Below, piece by piece: positions 55,567 to 64,000 of a stretch of DNA of 64,000 nucleotides. The translations under genes and the position numbers were made by a program. Location: assembly GCF_006829085.1 (NCBI RefSeq), contig NZ_BJTC01000002.1, forward strand, positions 62,001 to 126,000, in the 5' to 3' direction. Below the pieces are notes generated by a model, which worked only from the letters and a program-made list of their open reading frames with translations, did no database searches and was not told the DNA's origin. Origin of the DNA: Chryseobacterium sp. ON_d1 (GTDB taxonomy: Bacteria; Bacteroidota; Bacteroidia; Flavobacteriales; Weeksellaceae). Position 1 is the first letter of the stretch. The number at the start of each line of letters is the position of its first letter.

Positions 55567-56658
55567 ATGAAATGTGGAATCGTAGGCTTACCGAATGTGG
55601 GTAAATCAACTCTTTTTAACTGTCTGAGCAATGCTAAAGCTCAATCAGCAAACTATCCTTTCTGTACTATTGAACCGAACCTTGGAACGGTTTCTGTACC
55701 GGACCAGAGATTGTTTGAACTGGAGAAAATCGTAAAACCTGAGAGAGTTTTGCCGGCTGTAGTTGAAATTGTTGATATTGCAGGTCTTGTGAAAGGAGCC
55801 AGCAAAGGAGAAGGATTGGGGAACCAGTTCTTAGCCAATATCCGCGAGTGTGAAGCGATCATTCACGTTTTGAGATGTTTTGATAATGGAAACATTGTTC
55901 ACGTAGAAGGTTCAGTAGATCCGTTAAGAGATAAAGAAATTATTGATATTGAGCTGCAGCTGAAAGACCTTGAAACCGTAGGAAAAGCAGTTGAGAAAGC
56001 TAAAAAATTCATTAAATCCGGTAAGAAAGAAGATATCCTTACTTACGAAACACTTCAGAATTTACAGAAATTCCTTGAGGATGGTAAAAATGCAAGAGAA
56101 TTTGCTGTAGATGATCTTACAAAATCAATTATCGGAGAAGTTCAGTTATTGACCAATAAGCCGGTACTTTACGTTTGTAATGTAGATGAAAACTCCATCA
56201 AAAACGGAAATGAGTGGATTGGTAAGATCGAAGAAATGGCTCAGAATGAAGGGGCAGAAGTAGTTGTATTAGCGGCACAGATTGAAGCGGATATCAATGA
56301 ACTTGAAACGTTTGAAGAAAGAGAAATCTTCCTTGAAGAATTAGGGCTTACAGAACCGGGAGTTAACCGTTTGATCAGAAAAGCTTATGATCTTTTAAAA
56401 CTTCAGACGTATTTTACTGCCGGAGTGAAAGAAGTAAGAGCATGGACTATCGGACAGGGATGGACTGCTCCACAGGCAGCGGGAGTTATTCATACAGACT
56501 TCGAAAAAGGATTTATCCGTGCCGAAGTGATCAAGTATAACGATTATATCAATTACGGGTCGGAAGTAAAAGTAAAAGAAGCCGGAAAACTTTCTGTTGA
56601 AGGTAAAGAATATATCGTACAGGATGGTGACATCATGCACTTTAGATTCAATGTATAA
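55567..56658 (+). CDS. ychF: Redox-regulated ATPase/GTPase YchF (OLA1 family)
   Basis: 363 aa, normal size. P-loop GLPNVGKSTLFN (7-18), switch region YPFCTIEPNLGTV, G3 VDIAGLVKGASKGEGLGNQFL, then CNVDENS in place of NKxD, as usual in this ATP-preferring family, and a C-terminal TGS domain (FTAGVKEVRAWTIGQGWTAPQAAGVIHTDFEKGFIRAEV). It binds ribosomes and modulates translation and oxidative-stress responses. Single gene; structured 5' leader noted separately. Confidence 0.97.
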   Translation: MKCGIVGLPNVGKSTLFNCLSNAKAQSANYPFCTIEPNLGTVSVPDQRLFELEKIVKPERVLPAVVEIVDIAGLVKGASKGEGLGNQFLANIRECEAIIHVLRCFDNGNIVHVEGSVDPLRDKEIIDIELQLKDLETVGKAVEKAKKFIKSGKKEDILTYETLQNLQKFLEDGKNAREFAVDDLTKSIIGEVQLLTNKPVLYVCNVDENSIKNGNEWIGKIEEMAQNEGAEVVVLAAQIEADINELETFEEREIFLEELGLTEPGVNRLIRKAYDLLKLQTYFTAGVKEVRAWTIGQGWTAPQAAGVIHTDFEKGFIRAEVIKYNDYINYGSEVKVKEAGKLSVEGKEYIVQDGDIMHFRFNV

Positions 56659-56684
56659 GAAAAGTATTAAAGTTAGTTATAAAG

Positions 56685-56717
56685 AAAAGCGCTTCCATGT
56701 ATTTGGGAGCGTTTTTT
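56685..56717 (+). terminator. ychF terminator
   Basis: AAAGCGCTTCC and GGGAGCGTTTT pair with a G-T, followed by T. Confidence 0.8.
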
Positions 56718-56741
56718 GCATTGGTGTATTAAAATTTAACC

Positions 56742-57821
56742 ATGAAAATCTTTTATTTCGCAAGCCTTATTCTATTTTTCTCATGCGCAAAATCGGCAGA
56801 AGAAAACTGTTTTGTAAACCGCAGAGACCAGGTGTTTGAAAGTTATAAGGAACAAAAGCCATTTACAGTAGAACAAATATTAAATGAAAAGCCTGATTAT
56901 CTGAAAATCATCAGTCTTAAAAAATACAGAAGCTTTAAGAAAGACAGCATCGGTTCCTATACTCACGAAGGATCTGAGAGATATGTAAAAATGGAAAAAA
57001 GACTGGAGAATGATTTCAAAGTGTTCAGTGAAAAGTTTTCAGATCAGTTTATGCTTTATTCGTCACAGCAGACAGCTGGTATAATGTATGGCTTGGGACG
57101 GAACAGATTGGGATTTTGGTTACTCAAAATCGAACATGATATACCTGAAGCTTATTTTCTTGGACTGAGTTTCAGCCATTACTATATAAATGAAGTTCAG
57201 GAAAATCCTATTATAAAAGATGGATTTCTTCAGTTGGAAGGAAGTCTTGTGAAAATCATAAAAGTTGAGGGACTTCCCGGCTATGATGATTATTCAGCAA
57301 TGGAAGACGGAAAAATGTTTAAGATAAATCTGAAGGATTTGATGAAGGATTCTGACGATGATGGATATAATGACATTTTTGAAAGAAGTTTTGGTCTTAA
57401 TCCGGAAAATAAGGATACAGATGGCGATGGGATCAATGATTTTGAAGATATGAATCCTATGTTCAGATCTGAAAACAATAAGTTCACACAGCTTTACGAA
57501 CTTTTGCTGCCGGACTATGGAACTGCGGATATGAAAAGACTGCATTATACATTTCAGGTTTATAAAACTGATTGTAATTATTTTCAAGGGATTAATCCCG
57601 AACTTAGGGTTTTGTTCATTCCGGAAAATAAAAACAGACAAACCTATTACACAAGAATGACAGATATAACAGATCAGGGTATTTCGAGGATTCAGAGAAG
57701 CGATAAGGATCCTGATACATTTTATATTCATGAATCAGGAAGCAGTTTTACAAATGAGTATGAGGCAGAATATGTAAAAGGAAAATGGATGCTAAAGAAT
57801 ATCGGAGGTACTGTTATTTAG
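56742..57821 (+). CDS. Lipoprotein with thrombospondin type 3-like calcium motifs
   Basis: 359 aa. The lipobox is LILFFSC (Cys15). After a mixed region of unknown fold, residues ~202-245 read DSDDDGYNDIFERSFGLNPE, then DTDGDGINDFEDMNP, two TSP3-type Asp-rich loops that bind calcium. The C-terminal ~110 residues are beta-rich with no motif I know. It is likely anchored in the outer membrane. It ends at a bidirectional terminator shared with the GG-leader peptide gene that follows on the other strand. Function unknown. Confidence 0.75.
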   Translation: MKIFYFASLILFFSCAKSAEENCFVNRRDQVFESYKEQKPFTVEQILNEKPDYLKIISLKKYRSFKKDSIGSYTHEGSERYVKMEKRLENDFKVFSEKFSDQFMLYSSQQTAGIMYGLGRNRLGFWLLKIEHDIPEAYFLGLSFSHYYINEVQENPIIKDGFLQLEGSLVKIIKVEGLPGYDDYSAMEDGKMFKINLKDLMKDSDDDGYNDIFERSFGLNPENKDTDGDGINDFEDMNPMFRSENNKFTQLYELLLPDYGTADMKRLHYTFQVYKTDCNYFQGINPELRVLFIPENKNRQTYYTRMTDITDQGISRIQRSDKDPDTFYIHESGSSFTNEYEAEYVKGKWMLKNIGGTVI

Positions 57822-57833
57822 TCATTTAACAAT

Positions 57834-57865
57834 AAAAAAACCGCTTCCTAACAGGAAAGCGGTTT
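57834..57865. terminator. Bidirectional terminator
   Basis: AAACCGCTTCCT and AGGAAAGCGGTTT pair with one bulged base, with an A-run on the left. Confidence 0.85.
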
Positions 57866-57872
57866 CATTATA

Positions 57873-58127
57873 TTATGACATTGCTGGTTCTAAATTTGGC
57901 CAGCATGGTGGCTCTACGCAATTAAATGAAATAACAGAACATACCATTGGTCCGTTTCCTGGCATGCATTCCATTGTTACACCGGGGCGACATTGCCGCT
58001 CATAACATGAAGGATGAATTTGTGCGCATCCACCACCACTATGAGTACATATCATTACTCCTCCTTTAATTGTCTTTAACTCTTTTTTATTGAGTTTTTT
58101 TCCATTTTTTAAATGTTGATTTTTCAT
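57873..58127 (-). CDS. Double-glycine leader peptide, cysteine-rich, 84 aa
   Basis: The leader MKNQHLKNGKKLNKKELKTI, then KGG, fits the GG-type precursors of Bacteroidota. The core after GG has eight Cys (MICTHSGGGCAQ, SCYERQC, MECMPG, MVCSV, FNCVEPPC), one of the richest here, so it is likely disulfide-bonded or otherwise modified. It is 32 bases downstream of the second peptide gene on the same strand, so the two may form a small operon. No peptidase-transporter is in the window. Confidence 0.75.
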   Translation of the reverse strand: MKNQHLKNGKKLNKKELKTIKGGVMICTHSGGGCAQIHPSCYERQCRPGVTMECMPGNGPMVCSVISFNCVEPPCWPNLEPAMS

Positions 58128-58159
58128 TAATTAGTTTTTATGGTTTAGTTTTTTAGGTC

Positions 58160-58318
58160 TTACAATTCAATTCCAGGTTGGCATTGTATCTCTGCGCAGG
58201 CAAAAGAAATTCTCTTACAGGTAAGATCAGGAAGCAGGCACATTTCCTTTCCGCCGGTAATTACTCTTAATTGTTTTTTGTTTAATTTCTTTCCGATTTG
58301 ATTGATTTGATTTTTCAT
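58160..58318 (-). CDS. Double-glycine leader peptide, 52 aa
   Basis: Read from the reverse strand: leader MKNQINQIGKKLNKKQLRVI, then TGG, core KEMCLLPDLTCKRISFACAE and IQCQPGIEL. Four Cys. The C..(E)..QC.PG ending is close to YERQCRPG in the next gene. The start codon at 58318 and the strong leader match make the gene convincing despite its small size. It is first of two same-strand peptide genes and divergent from the AraC gene at 58461. Confidence 0.75.
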   Translation of the reverse strand: MKNQINQIGKKLNKKQLRVITGGKEMCLLPDLTCKRISFACAEIQCQPGIEL

Positions 58319-58432
58319 TGATTTGATTTTTAATAGGTTAGTTTTAACGAATGTAAGAAAAATAAATGAAGTATATCACGATATATGGAAAAAACATGTT
58401 TTAATTGGAAATTTTTAATAGGTATAACTTCG

Positions 58433-58440
58433 TATATTTG
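58433..58440 (+). promoter_or_regulatory. -7 element of the AraC gene
   Basis: TATATTTG, perfect consensus, 20 bases before the start codon. Confidence 0.6.
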
Positions 58441-58460
58441 AATTTTACAAATCATCTGAT

Positions 58461-59399
58461 ATGGAAAAAATAGCACACACTTCACTGGAAGATTTTTACA
58501 AAGAGATGGCTGCCAAACTGGGTAAAGATCTTGACAGTATTTTTCCCAAGGGGCTTCATAAAGACATAGGGCACTTTAATGTTTTCGATATTGCCCAGAC
58601 ACTCGAAAGAGCAAAAGCTACTTCTGAAATGCCTTATAACAGAAGAAAATATTATAAAATAAGCTTTATAAAAGGTAGAAACAGGGCAGAGTATGCAGAT
58701 AAAGTAATTTCTATAAAAAAGAATGCCTTATTGTTTGCAACGCCTAAAGTTCCTTATCATTGGATCCCTGAAGATCCCAATCAGTCAGGGAGTTTCTGTG
58801 TTTTTACAGAAGACTTTTTTATTAAAGATAAATCGTACTACAATCTGGAAGATCTTCCTATTTTTCAGCCCGGAGGAGTACCTGTTTTTGAAATTGATGA
58901 TGAACTCGCAAAAGAGATTGAGACTCTTTTTGAAAAAATAAAAAAAGAAATTGACTCCGATTATGTGTTTAAATATGATCTGATCAGAAATTATGTACTG
59001 GAATTGATTCATTATGGGCAAAAATTGCAGCCAGCATCCAAAATATCAGCATCCAATGAGGCTTCCTTGAGGGTTGTTTCTTTATTTATAGAGTTGTTGG
59101 AAAGGCAGTTTCCTATTGAATCCTGGGAACAGAGGCTGCAATTGAAAACGGCTAAGGATTACGCAGACAGGCTTGCGGTTCACGTGAATTATCTGAATAA
59201 AAGATTAAAAGAAAGCACTGGAAAGACAACTACTGAACTGATTTCCGACCGCATCGTTCAGGAAGCTAAAATACTTTTAAAACAGACGAGATGGAATGTT
59301 TCGGAAATATCTTATGCCCTGGGATTTGAAGAAATTGCCCATTTTTCTAATTTCTTTAAAAGAAAAACAACCTTTACTCCATTGGAATTTCGGTCCTGA
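58461..59399 (+). CDS. AraC family regulator upstream of an SDR
   Basis: 312 aa, a paralogue of the regulator at 32564. The sensor half has MPYNRRKYYKISFIKGRNRAEYADKVI and KKNALLFATPKVPYHWIPED. The DNA-binding half has TAKDYADRLAVHVNYLNKRLKESTGKTTTELIS and LKQTRWNVSEISYALGFEEIAHFSNFFKRKTTFTPLEFR. It is followed after 89 bases by an SDR gene on the same strand, the likely target. The cupin-type sensor suggests a small ligand, unknown. Confidence 0.92.
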   Translation: MEKIAHTSLEDFYKEMAAKLGKDLDSIFPKGLHKDIGHFNVFDIAQTLERAKATSEMPYNRRKYYKISFIKGRNRAEYADKVISIKKNALLFATPKVPYHWIPEDPNQSGSFCVFTEDFFIKDKSYYNLEDLPIFQPGGVPVFEIDDELAKEIETLFEKIKKEIDSDYVFKYDLIRNYVLELIHYGQKLQPASKISASNEASLRVVSLFIELLERQFPIESWEQRLQLKTAKDYADRLAVHVNYLNKRLKESTGKTTTELISDRIVQEAKILLKQTRWNVSEISYALGFEEIAHFSNFFKRKTTFTPLEFRS

Positions 59400-59488
59400 T
59401 TTGAATTTTGCAAATTTCAGATTGATTCAAGCAAACACTTCAGTTCGAAAATATCCCAACTTTGTATCATCAAAATAATCAAAATACA

Positions 59489-60253
59489 ATGAACACAAAA
59501 ACAAATATTGCACTGGTAACCGGAGGAAACCGTGGATTGGGAAAAAACTCAGCACTTAAAATTGCTCAGAAAGGATTAGATGTTATTATTACGTACAGAA
59601 GTAACAAAGAAGAAGCAGAAGCTGTAGTCAATGAAATACAATCATTGGGGCGAAATGCTGTCGCGTTTCAGCTTGATACCAAAGACATAAAAAGTTTCGA
59701 TGCTTTTGTAAAGGATGTTACCAGCCATTTACAGGAAAACACAGGAAGTACTCATATTGATTATCTTGTCAATAATGCGGGAACAGCTTTATATTCACCG
59801 ATTACGGAAGTGACGGAAGAACAGCTGGATGATGTAGTAGATATTCACTTTAAAGGAGTCTTTTTTCTCACTCAAAAGCTTTTGCCATTTATTAATGATG
59901 GAGGAGGAATTATTAATGTCTCTTCAGGATTAGCAAGATTTGCAACGCCGGGTTCTTCTGTTTACGGATCAATAAAAGCGGGAGTAGAAATGCTGACGAA
60001 ATATATGGCTAAAGAGCTGGGCGCAAGAAAGATCAAAGCCAATGTTGTGGCTCCGGGGGCTATTGAAACTGATTTTGGAGGTGGAAGAGTGAGAGATAAT
60101 GAAGAGATTAATGCCATGGTAGCTGGTGCTACAGCCCTGGGCAGAGTCGGTCTTCCTGATGATATCGGTGGAGTCGTAGCCTTCCTGTGCACAGAAGATG
60201 CAGGATGGATCAATGGGCAAAGAATCGAAGTTTCCGGGGGAATGTTTTTATAA
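59489..60253 (+). CDS. Short-chain dehydrogenase/reductase next to AraC
   Basis: Start at MNTKTNIALVTGG. 254 aa classical SDR: TGGNRGLG (11-18), NNAG (95-98), Ser146, Tyr159-x3-Lys163 (YGSIKAG), and a C-terminal GQRIEVSGGMFL like FabG-type members. The residue run TYRSNKEEA after the second strand, with Arg, favours NADP(H). It reduces or oxidises a carbonyl/alcohol in the cytosol. Control by the AraC protein directly upstream is inferred. Confidence 0.9.
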   Translation: MNTKTNIALVTGGNRGLGKNSALKIAQKGLDVIITYRSNKEEAEAVVNEIQSLGRNAVAFQLDTKDIKSFDAFVKDVTSHLQENTGSTHIDYLVNNAGTALYSPITEVTEEQLDDVVDIHFKGVFFLTQKLLPFINDGGGIINVSSGLARFATPGSSVYGSIKAGVEMLTKYMAKELGARKIKANVVAPGAIETDFGGGRVRDNEEINAMVAGATALGRVGLPDDIGGVVAFLCTEDAGWINGQRIEVSGGMFL

Positions 60254-60284
60254 ATATTTTCCAAAAGAACTTAGCGAAAATAGG

Positions 60285-60316
60285 ATCGGCCGGCTCAAAA
60301 TGAGCCGGCCGATTTT
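60285..60316. terminator. Bidirectional terminator
   Basis: ATCGGCCGGCTCA and TGAGCCGGCCGAT, a perfect 13-base GC-rich stem with loop AAA, then T4. It separates the converging SDR and peptide genes. Confidence 0.92.
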
Positions 60317-60341
60317 GAATTGGTATAGATATGTTCTAGTA

Positions 60342-60518
60342 TTATCCTACAGGATCAAGAGGTTCAGGGAGCTGGCATTCCTGCTCTGCACAGCCTGGTC
60401 CGGTGTATACGCAATATCCGGAAGAATTTGTACATCTAACACTGCCAGAGCCTCCATTGATTGTATGTAATGCATTCCGGTCCAATTTTTTTCCTTTGTT
60501 TAATTTTTTGTTTTTCAT
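60342..60518 (-). CDS. Double-glycine leader peptide, 58 aa
   Basis: Read from the reverse strand: MKNKKLNKGKKLDRNALHTI, then NGG, core SGSVRCTNSSGYCVYTGPGC, AEQECQLPEPLDPVG. Four Cys. The leader KKLxxxxLxTIxGG matches the peptide at 57873, and the CAEQEC segment matches CAEIQC in the 52-aa peptide. Clearly a member of the same family. Single gene with the strong terminator directly downstream. Confidence 0.75.
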   Translation of the reverse strand: MKNKKLNKGKKLDRNALHTINGGSGSVRCTNSSGYCVYTGPGCAEQECQLPEPLDPVG

Positions 60519-60679
60519 GAGATCGTTTTTTTGATTTATTCTTTTTTAATTTTTATTCGTGAGAAAGAATTTAATATAAATGAATCATCAACTGCGTCCG
60601 GAAGCCCTCAGTTTTTGCACAGAATGATAAATTCGCTATTAAAATATTACAATACGGTTCACCGTGAAGTATTTTTATA

Positions 60680-61828
60680 TTAGATCTTTGATAGGTTTTC
60701 TATAGCCTTTTCTAACGTTTCTTTCTTCTTGGCGAAACATAGCCTGATCACATTTTCATTCAGCTTGTTTTTATAAAAAGAAGAAAAAGGAACGCTGGCT
60801 ACCTTGTGATTAATAGTAAGTTCAGAAGCAAAATCAAAATCATTTTTATCAGAAATTTTATCATATTTTACTGCCTGAAAATAGGTGCCTTCACAATCCA
60901 GCAGTTCAAACGAAGTTCCTGCCAGTCCTTTTCTCAGAAAATCTCTTTTTTCCTGAAAGAATTGATTCAGATGAGAATAATGTTCTTCGTTTTTCATGTA
61001 TTCAGCCAACGCCAGCTGAATAGGGGTATTTACGCAGAATACATTGAATTGATGAACCTTCCTGAATTCATCCGTTAAGTTTTTAGGAGCCGCACAGTAA
61101 CCTACTTTCCAGCCTGTAACATGGAAAAGTTTTCCAAAAGAAGCTACAAGAAGACTTCTTTCTTTCAACTCAGGATATTTGCAGATGCTTAAATGCTGTT
61201 TTCCGTCAAAAACAATATTTTCATACACCTCATCACTCAAAATAAGAATCGAAGTTCCTTTTACGAGTTCAATAAGCTTTTGTATATCATTTTCTTTCAG
61301 GATTTTTCCTGAAGGATTATTGGGGTTGTTAAGAATAATCATTCTGGTTTTTTCGCTGACAAGTTTTTTTACAGCAGTCCAGTCGATTTCATAATCCGGA
61401 GCTTTCATTTCAAAACGTCTTACAATGCCTCCAAAAAGCTCTACAGTAGGTTCGTAACAGTCATAAGCCGGTTCGAAAATAATCACTTCATCATCTTTCT
61501 TAACAAAAGAGGCGATAGCTGTAAAAATAGCCTGAGTTCCACCTGCGGTAACGGTTATTTCTGAATCCGGATGGTAAACTGCCTCATGGCTGTTTTCTAT
61601 TTTCCGCGCAATTTCTTCCTTCAGACCAATCATTCCTCCAAGAGGCGCATACTGATTGAACCCTTTTTTAATAAAGTGATCCACGTGATTCAATAATTCC
61701 GGATCGGGCATAAAATCCGGAAAGCCCTGGGATAGATTGATTGCTTCATTTTCATTGGCAAGCTGAGTCATCTGGCTGAAAATAGTAGTTCCTACATTGG
61801 AAAGTTTTGATAAAGGAAGTTGTATCAT
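60680..61828 (-). CDS. ybdL: Class I/II PLP aminotransferase (methionine/kynurenine aminotransferase type)
   Basis: 382 aa. INLSQGFPDF at 30-39 and the FGKLFHVTGWKVGY stretch with the PLP lysine 233 are hallmarks of the YbdL/KAT branch. LNNPNNPSGKIL holds the Asn for PLP, and SDEVYENIVFD contributes Asp199 and Tyr. Relatives transaminate methionine, kynurenine and glutamine, with a possible role in methionine salvage. Single gene. The symbol follows the E. coli relative; the physiological substrate is not proven. Confidence 0.85.
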   Translation of the reverse strand: MIQLPLSKLSNVGTTIFSQMTQLANENEAINLSQGFPDFMPDPELLNHVDHFIKKGFNQYAPLGGMIGLKEEIARKIENSHEAVYHPDSEITVTAGGTQAIFTAIASFVKKDDEVIIFEPAYDCYEPTVELFGGIVRRFEMKAPDYEIDWTAVKKLVSEKTRMIILNNPNNPSGKILKENDIQKLIELVKGTSILILSDEVYENIVFDGKQHLSICKYPELKERSLLVASFGKLFHVTGWKVGYCAAPKNLTDEFRKVHQFNVFCVNTPIQLALAEYMKNEEHYSHLNQFFQEKRDFLRKGLAGTSFELLDCEGTYFQAVKYDKISDKNDFDFASELTINHKVASVPFSSFYKNKLNENVIRLCFAKKKETLEKAIENLSKI

Positions 61829-61995
61829 AAAAACAGTTTTGTTGACCGAATTTAATGAAATATTTAAAACCGTTTGAACTTATGGAAATAAAAAATAGAA
61901 AACAGCCGGTTCAGAGCTGCTATTGGAAAATTTCTTTGATGAAGTATGTTAATTCAAAGAATGAAAAATTATTAAACATTTGTTTGAATTTTTCT

Positions 61996-62024
61996 TTTGG
62001 ATTGTGGAAAGATCCTTACATTTG
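61996..62024 (+). promoter_or_regulatory. Promoter of the DUF2867 gene (-33 and -7)
   Basis: TTTG at 61996-61999 and TACATTTG at 62017-62024, spaced 17 bases, followed by a 23-base leader. The most complete Bacteroidota promoter in the window. Confidence 0.65.
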
Positions 62025-62047
62025 TTATACAAATAATCATAAAAGCA

Positions 62048-62593
62048 ATGACGATGAAGATTAAGAAGACAGCGTTTCCTGAAAACTCCATTTTATCCTC
62101 AGGAAAAAAAGATTTCGATTATATTGATAGCTTTAAAGGAGAGCTGACAGATACCCATCGGAATATCGATATTTCAGAAATCGGAAAAGCTTTCTTTACA
62201 AGCGGACCAAAATGGGGAAAGAAAATGTTTGCTTTCAGAAATAAAGTAGTGGGATTATTCGGGTTAAAGACAGGTTCTGAAACAGAAAAACAGCAAACGG
62301 AGAAAGATTTTAAATGTGAAATAGGAGAACACGCAGGAATTTTCACGGTATTTGATAAAACCAGTAATGAAATCATTCTGGGGGAAGATGACAGGCATCT
62401 GAATTTCAGGGTTTCTCTTTTAGTTGACAGGAATAAAAAAGATCCGGATAAAAATTTCCTTACCATATCCACTACTGTGAAGTTTCATAACTGGATGGGG
62501 ATCCTCTATTTCCTGCCCGTCCGACCCTTTCATAAACTGATTGTACCCGCTATGCTGAAAAATATGATTGGCCAGCTGGAAAGCAAAAAATAA
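62048..62593 (+). CDS. DUF2867 domain protein
   Basis: Start at MTMKIKKTAFPENS (181 aa); the open frame goes back to 61997 but would include the promoter. The chain has DYIDSFKGELTDTHRNIDISEIGKAFFTSGPKW at the N-terminal end, a beta-rich middle (CEIGEHAGIFTVFDKTSNEIILGEDDRHLNFRVSLLVD) and the DUF2867 ending TVKFHNWMGILYFLPVRPFHKLIVPAMLKNM. The family has no assigned reaction; it is distantly related to START/SRPBCC-like ligand binders. Single gene. Confidence 0.8.
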   Translation: MTMKIKKTAFPENSILSSGKKDFDYIDSFKGELTDTHRNIDISEIGKAFFTSGPKWGKKMFAFRNKVVGLFGLKTGSETEKQQTEKDFKCEIGEHAGIFTVFDKTSNEIILGEDDRHLNFRVSLLVDRNKKDPDKNFLTISTTVKFHNWMGILYFLPVRPFHKLIVPAMLKNMIGQLESKK

Positions 62594-62635
62594 AATAGTT
62601 ACTTCAAAAGAGAAAGTAAGAGTTCTCTCATTAAA

Positions 62636-62864
62636 GTTGTTTAAATTTTACCCAACCACAAAAGTCACAAAAGGATTCATTTTAAAACACTTGAGTTTAC
62701 TTAAGTAGAGTTAAAATGATACCGCAGAAAAATTCACACATAAGATGAAAGTCAAAGAATTTCACAAAACTTAAGGGATGTGTTACAGATAAGGCTTGGT
62801 GATGAAAAACTTAAGTGTTTAAAAACTTTCGTGTCTGAAATAATGAATTTAAAAGTTTAAACAA
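62636..62864. repeat. Fold-back repeat element, copy 2 (MITE-like)
   Basis: 229 bases with ends GTTGTTTAAA and TTTAAACAAC and clear similarity along its length to copy 1 (for example CACAAAAGTCACAAAAGG, TTAAAATGATACCGCAGAAA, TTTCACAAAACTTA). It lies in the intergenic region 62594-63061, which otherwise holds only the promoter of the next gene. Confidence 0.75.
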
Positions 62865-63033
62865 CCTCATTTTAAAGATATTCGTGAAAATTTTAATCAT
62901 TAAAATAAATTTTACCTGCTTTTGTATACCAGCAAATTTAAAAGGCTTAAAATTCTATAGCTGCTCTTCTCACCGTACAATAAAAGTTAGGAAAAAATGA
63001 TTTTTAAAATTCGGATAATTTTGGACAATTTTG

Positions 63034-63041
63034 TACTTTTG
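63034..63041 (+). promoter_or_regulatory. -7 element of the topoisomerase gene
   Basis: TACTTTTG, perfect consensus, 20 bases before the start codon. Confidence 0.6.
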
Positions 63042-63061
63042 TATGTTTGCTGAAATCATAT

Positions 63062-64000
63062 ATGTCACAAGAAATAAATCCAACCTATTCCGAAGATAAT
63101 ATCAGAACCCTCGATTGGCAGGAACACATCCGTCTGCGCCCCGGCATGTATATCGGGAAGCTGGGTGATGGTTCTTCCGCTGACGATGGTATTTATATCC
63201 TTTTAAAAGAAATCCTTGATAACTCTATTGATGAGTTCAGGATGCGGGCCGGAAAAAGAATTGAAATAAAGCTGGACGACGGCAAAGTTACCATTCGTGA
63301 CTTTGGGCGTGGGATTCCATTGGGGAAAGTCGTTGACGCCGTTTCAAAAATGAATACCGGTGGTAAATACGATAGTAAGGCGTTTAAAAAATCTGTAGGA
63401 TTGAACGGAGTCGGTACCAAAGCCGTAAATGCTCTTTCTGACTACTTCAGAGTCCGTTCTTTCCGTGATGGGAAAATGAAAGCTGCTGAATTCTCCCGCG
63501 GAATGATCAAAGAAAATTTTGATGAGAAAGAGACTTCAGACAGAAACGGTACTGAAATTTCCTTTATTCCTGATGGAGAAATCTTCCTTCATTTCAAGTA
63601 CAGAAAAGAGTATATCGAAAGAATGCTCCGTAATTATGCTTATCTGAATCCGGGACTAAAAATTCTTTTCAACGGGGAAACATATTATTCTGAAAACGGT
63701 CTTAAAGACCTTTTAGAAGAGGAGCTGGAAAGTGATATCCTTTATCCGATCGTTCATCTGAAGGATGATGATATTGAGGTGGCCATTACCCATTCAGACA
63801 AATCGCAGACAGAGACCTATTTCTCTTTTGTGAACGGACAGAATACAACACAGGGTGGAACGCACCTTAATGCATTCCGTGAGGCATACGTGAAAACGGT
63901 TCGTGAATTTTTCAATAAAAGCTTTGATGCTTCTGATATCAGGAAATCGATTATTGCAGCGATTTCAATCAACGTAGAAGAGCCGGTATTCGAATCCCAG
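63062..64000 (+). CDS. parE: Type IIA topoisomerase ATPase subunit (ParE/GyrB-like), 3' end cut
   Basis: Starts [20 protein letters not shown] and stays open for 313 codons to the window end. The GHKL ATPase motifs are present: [26 protein letters not shown] (catalytic Glu and ATP-binding Asn), [12 protein letters not shown] and [18 protein letters not shown]; the transducer begins with [18 protein letters not shown]. With its partner A subunit it removes supercoils or unlinks sister chromosomes. The [25 protein letters not shown] form is typical of ParE in Bacteroidota rather than GyrB, but the C-terminal part needed to be sure is outside the window. Confidence 0.88.
   Translation, partial: MSQEINPTYSEDNIRTLDWQEHIRLRPGMYIGKLGDGSSADDGIYILLKEILDNSIDEFRMRAGKRIEIKLDDGKVTIRDFGRGIPLGKVVDAVSKMNTGGKYDSKAFKKSVGLNGVGTKAVNALSDYFRVRSFRDGKMKAAEFSRGMIKENFDEKETSDRNGTEISFIPDGEIFLHFKYRKEYIERMLRNYAYLNPGLKILFNGETYYSENGLKDLLEEELESDILYPIVHLKDDDIEVAITHSDKSQTETYFSFVNGQNTTQGGTHLNAFREAYVKTVREFFNKSFDASDIRKSIIAAISINVEEPVFESQ

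Noticed and set aside
61855..62064. 69-codon forward ORF before the DUF2867 gene
   Set aside because: It overlaps the clear -33/-7 promoter and the DUF2867 start, and its sequence has no protein-like pattern.

Overview
The window looks like a chromosomal piece of a Flavobacteriia genome, most like Chryseobacterium. It is AT-rich. Many genes are preceded by the Bacteroidota -7 promoter element TAnnTTTG and few by a clear Shine-Dalgarno. A secreted metalloprotease carries a type IX secretion C-terminal domain. The CRISPR locus is type II-C with 47-base repeats. I see no rRNA or tRNA genes, no transposase and no prophage.

Layout. 1-9.0 kb: cut CocE-type hydrolase, membrane-bound LuxR-like regulator, secreted M4 protease, small membrane protein, POTRA/outer-membrane barrel. 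9.1-13.5 kb: Ohr, epoxide hydrolase, then a TetR regulator and an SDR each preceded by the same palindromic operator. 13.7-17.4 kb: gnd-zwf-pgl, the complete oxidative pentose phosphate operon. 17.4-20.0 kb: two tandem TetR paralogues with four operator-like boxes. 20.0-25.6 kb: four-gene reverse operon (small subunit, GMC dehydrogenase, ferritin-like protein, possible heme-binding barrel). 26-36 kb: M20 and Rid proteins, the AzoR/HxlR divergent pair, Crp/Fnr, universal stress protein/MarR, MFS pump, AraC, GNAT and MocR. 36-41 kb: histone H1-like small protein, M28 peptidase, HAD phosphatase, Tex.

40.9-48.7 kb is the type II-C CRISPR-Cas locus. It has a reverse-strand tracrRNA, cas9 split into two ORFs overlapping by 4 bases between the HNH and RuvC-III motifs, a 49-codon unknown ORF, cas1, cas2 and an array of 25 full repeats plus one truncated repeat with 25 spacers of exactly 30 bases. 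The anti-repeat fixes the crRNA strand as minus, so the array is read toward the cas genes, and each repeat carries a promoter-like element.

48.8-64 kb: YceI lipoprotein, DUF1294, typA, GHL10-type lipoprotein, ferritin, ychF, a calcium-repeat lipoprotein, AraC-SDR, a methionine/kynurenine-type aminotransferase, DUF2867 and the start of a topoisomerase IV/gyrase B subunit. Four small cysteine-rich double-glycine leader peptides are scattered here, and two copies of a ~230-base fold-back element sit in intergenic regions. The best leads are the split Cas9, the small ORF inside the cas operon, the array promoter architecture, the peptide family and the GMC/ferritin-like operon.
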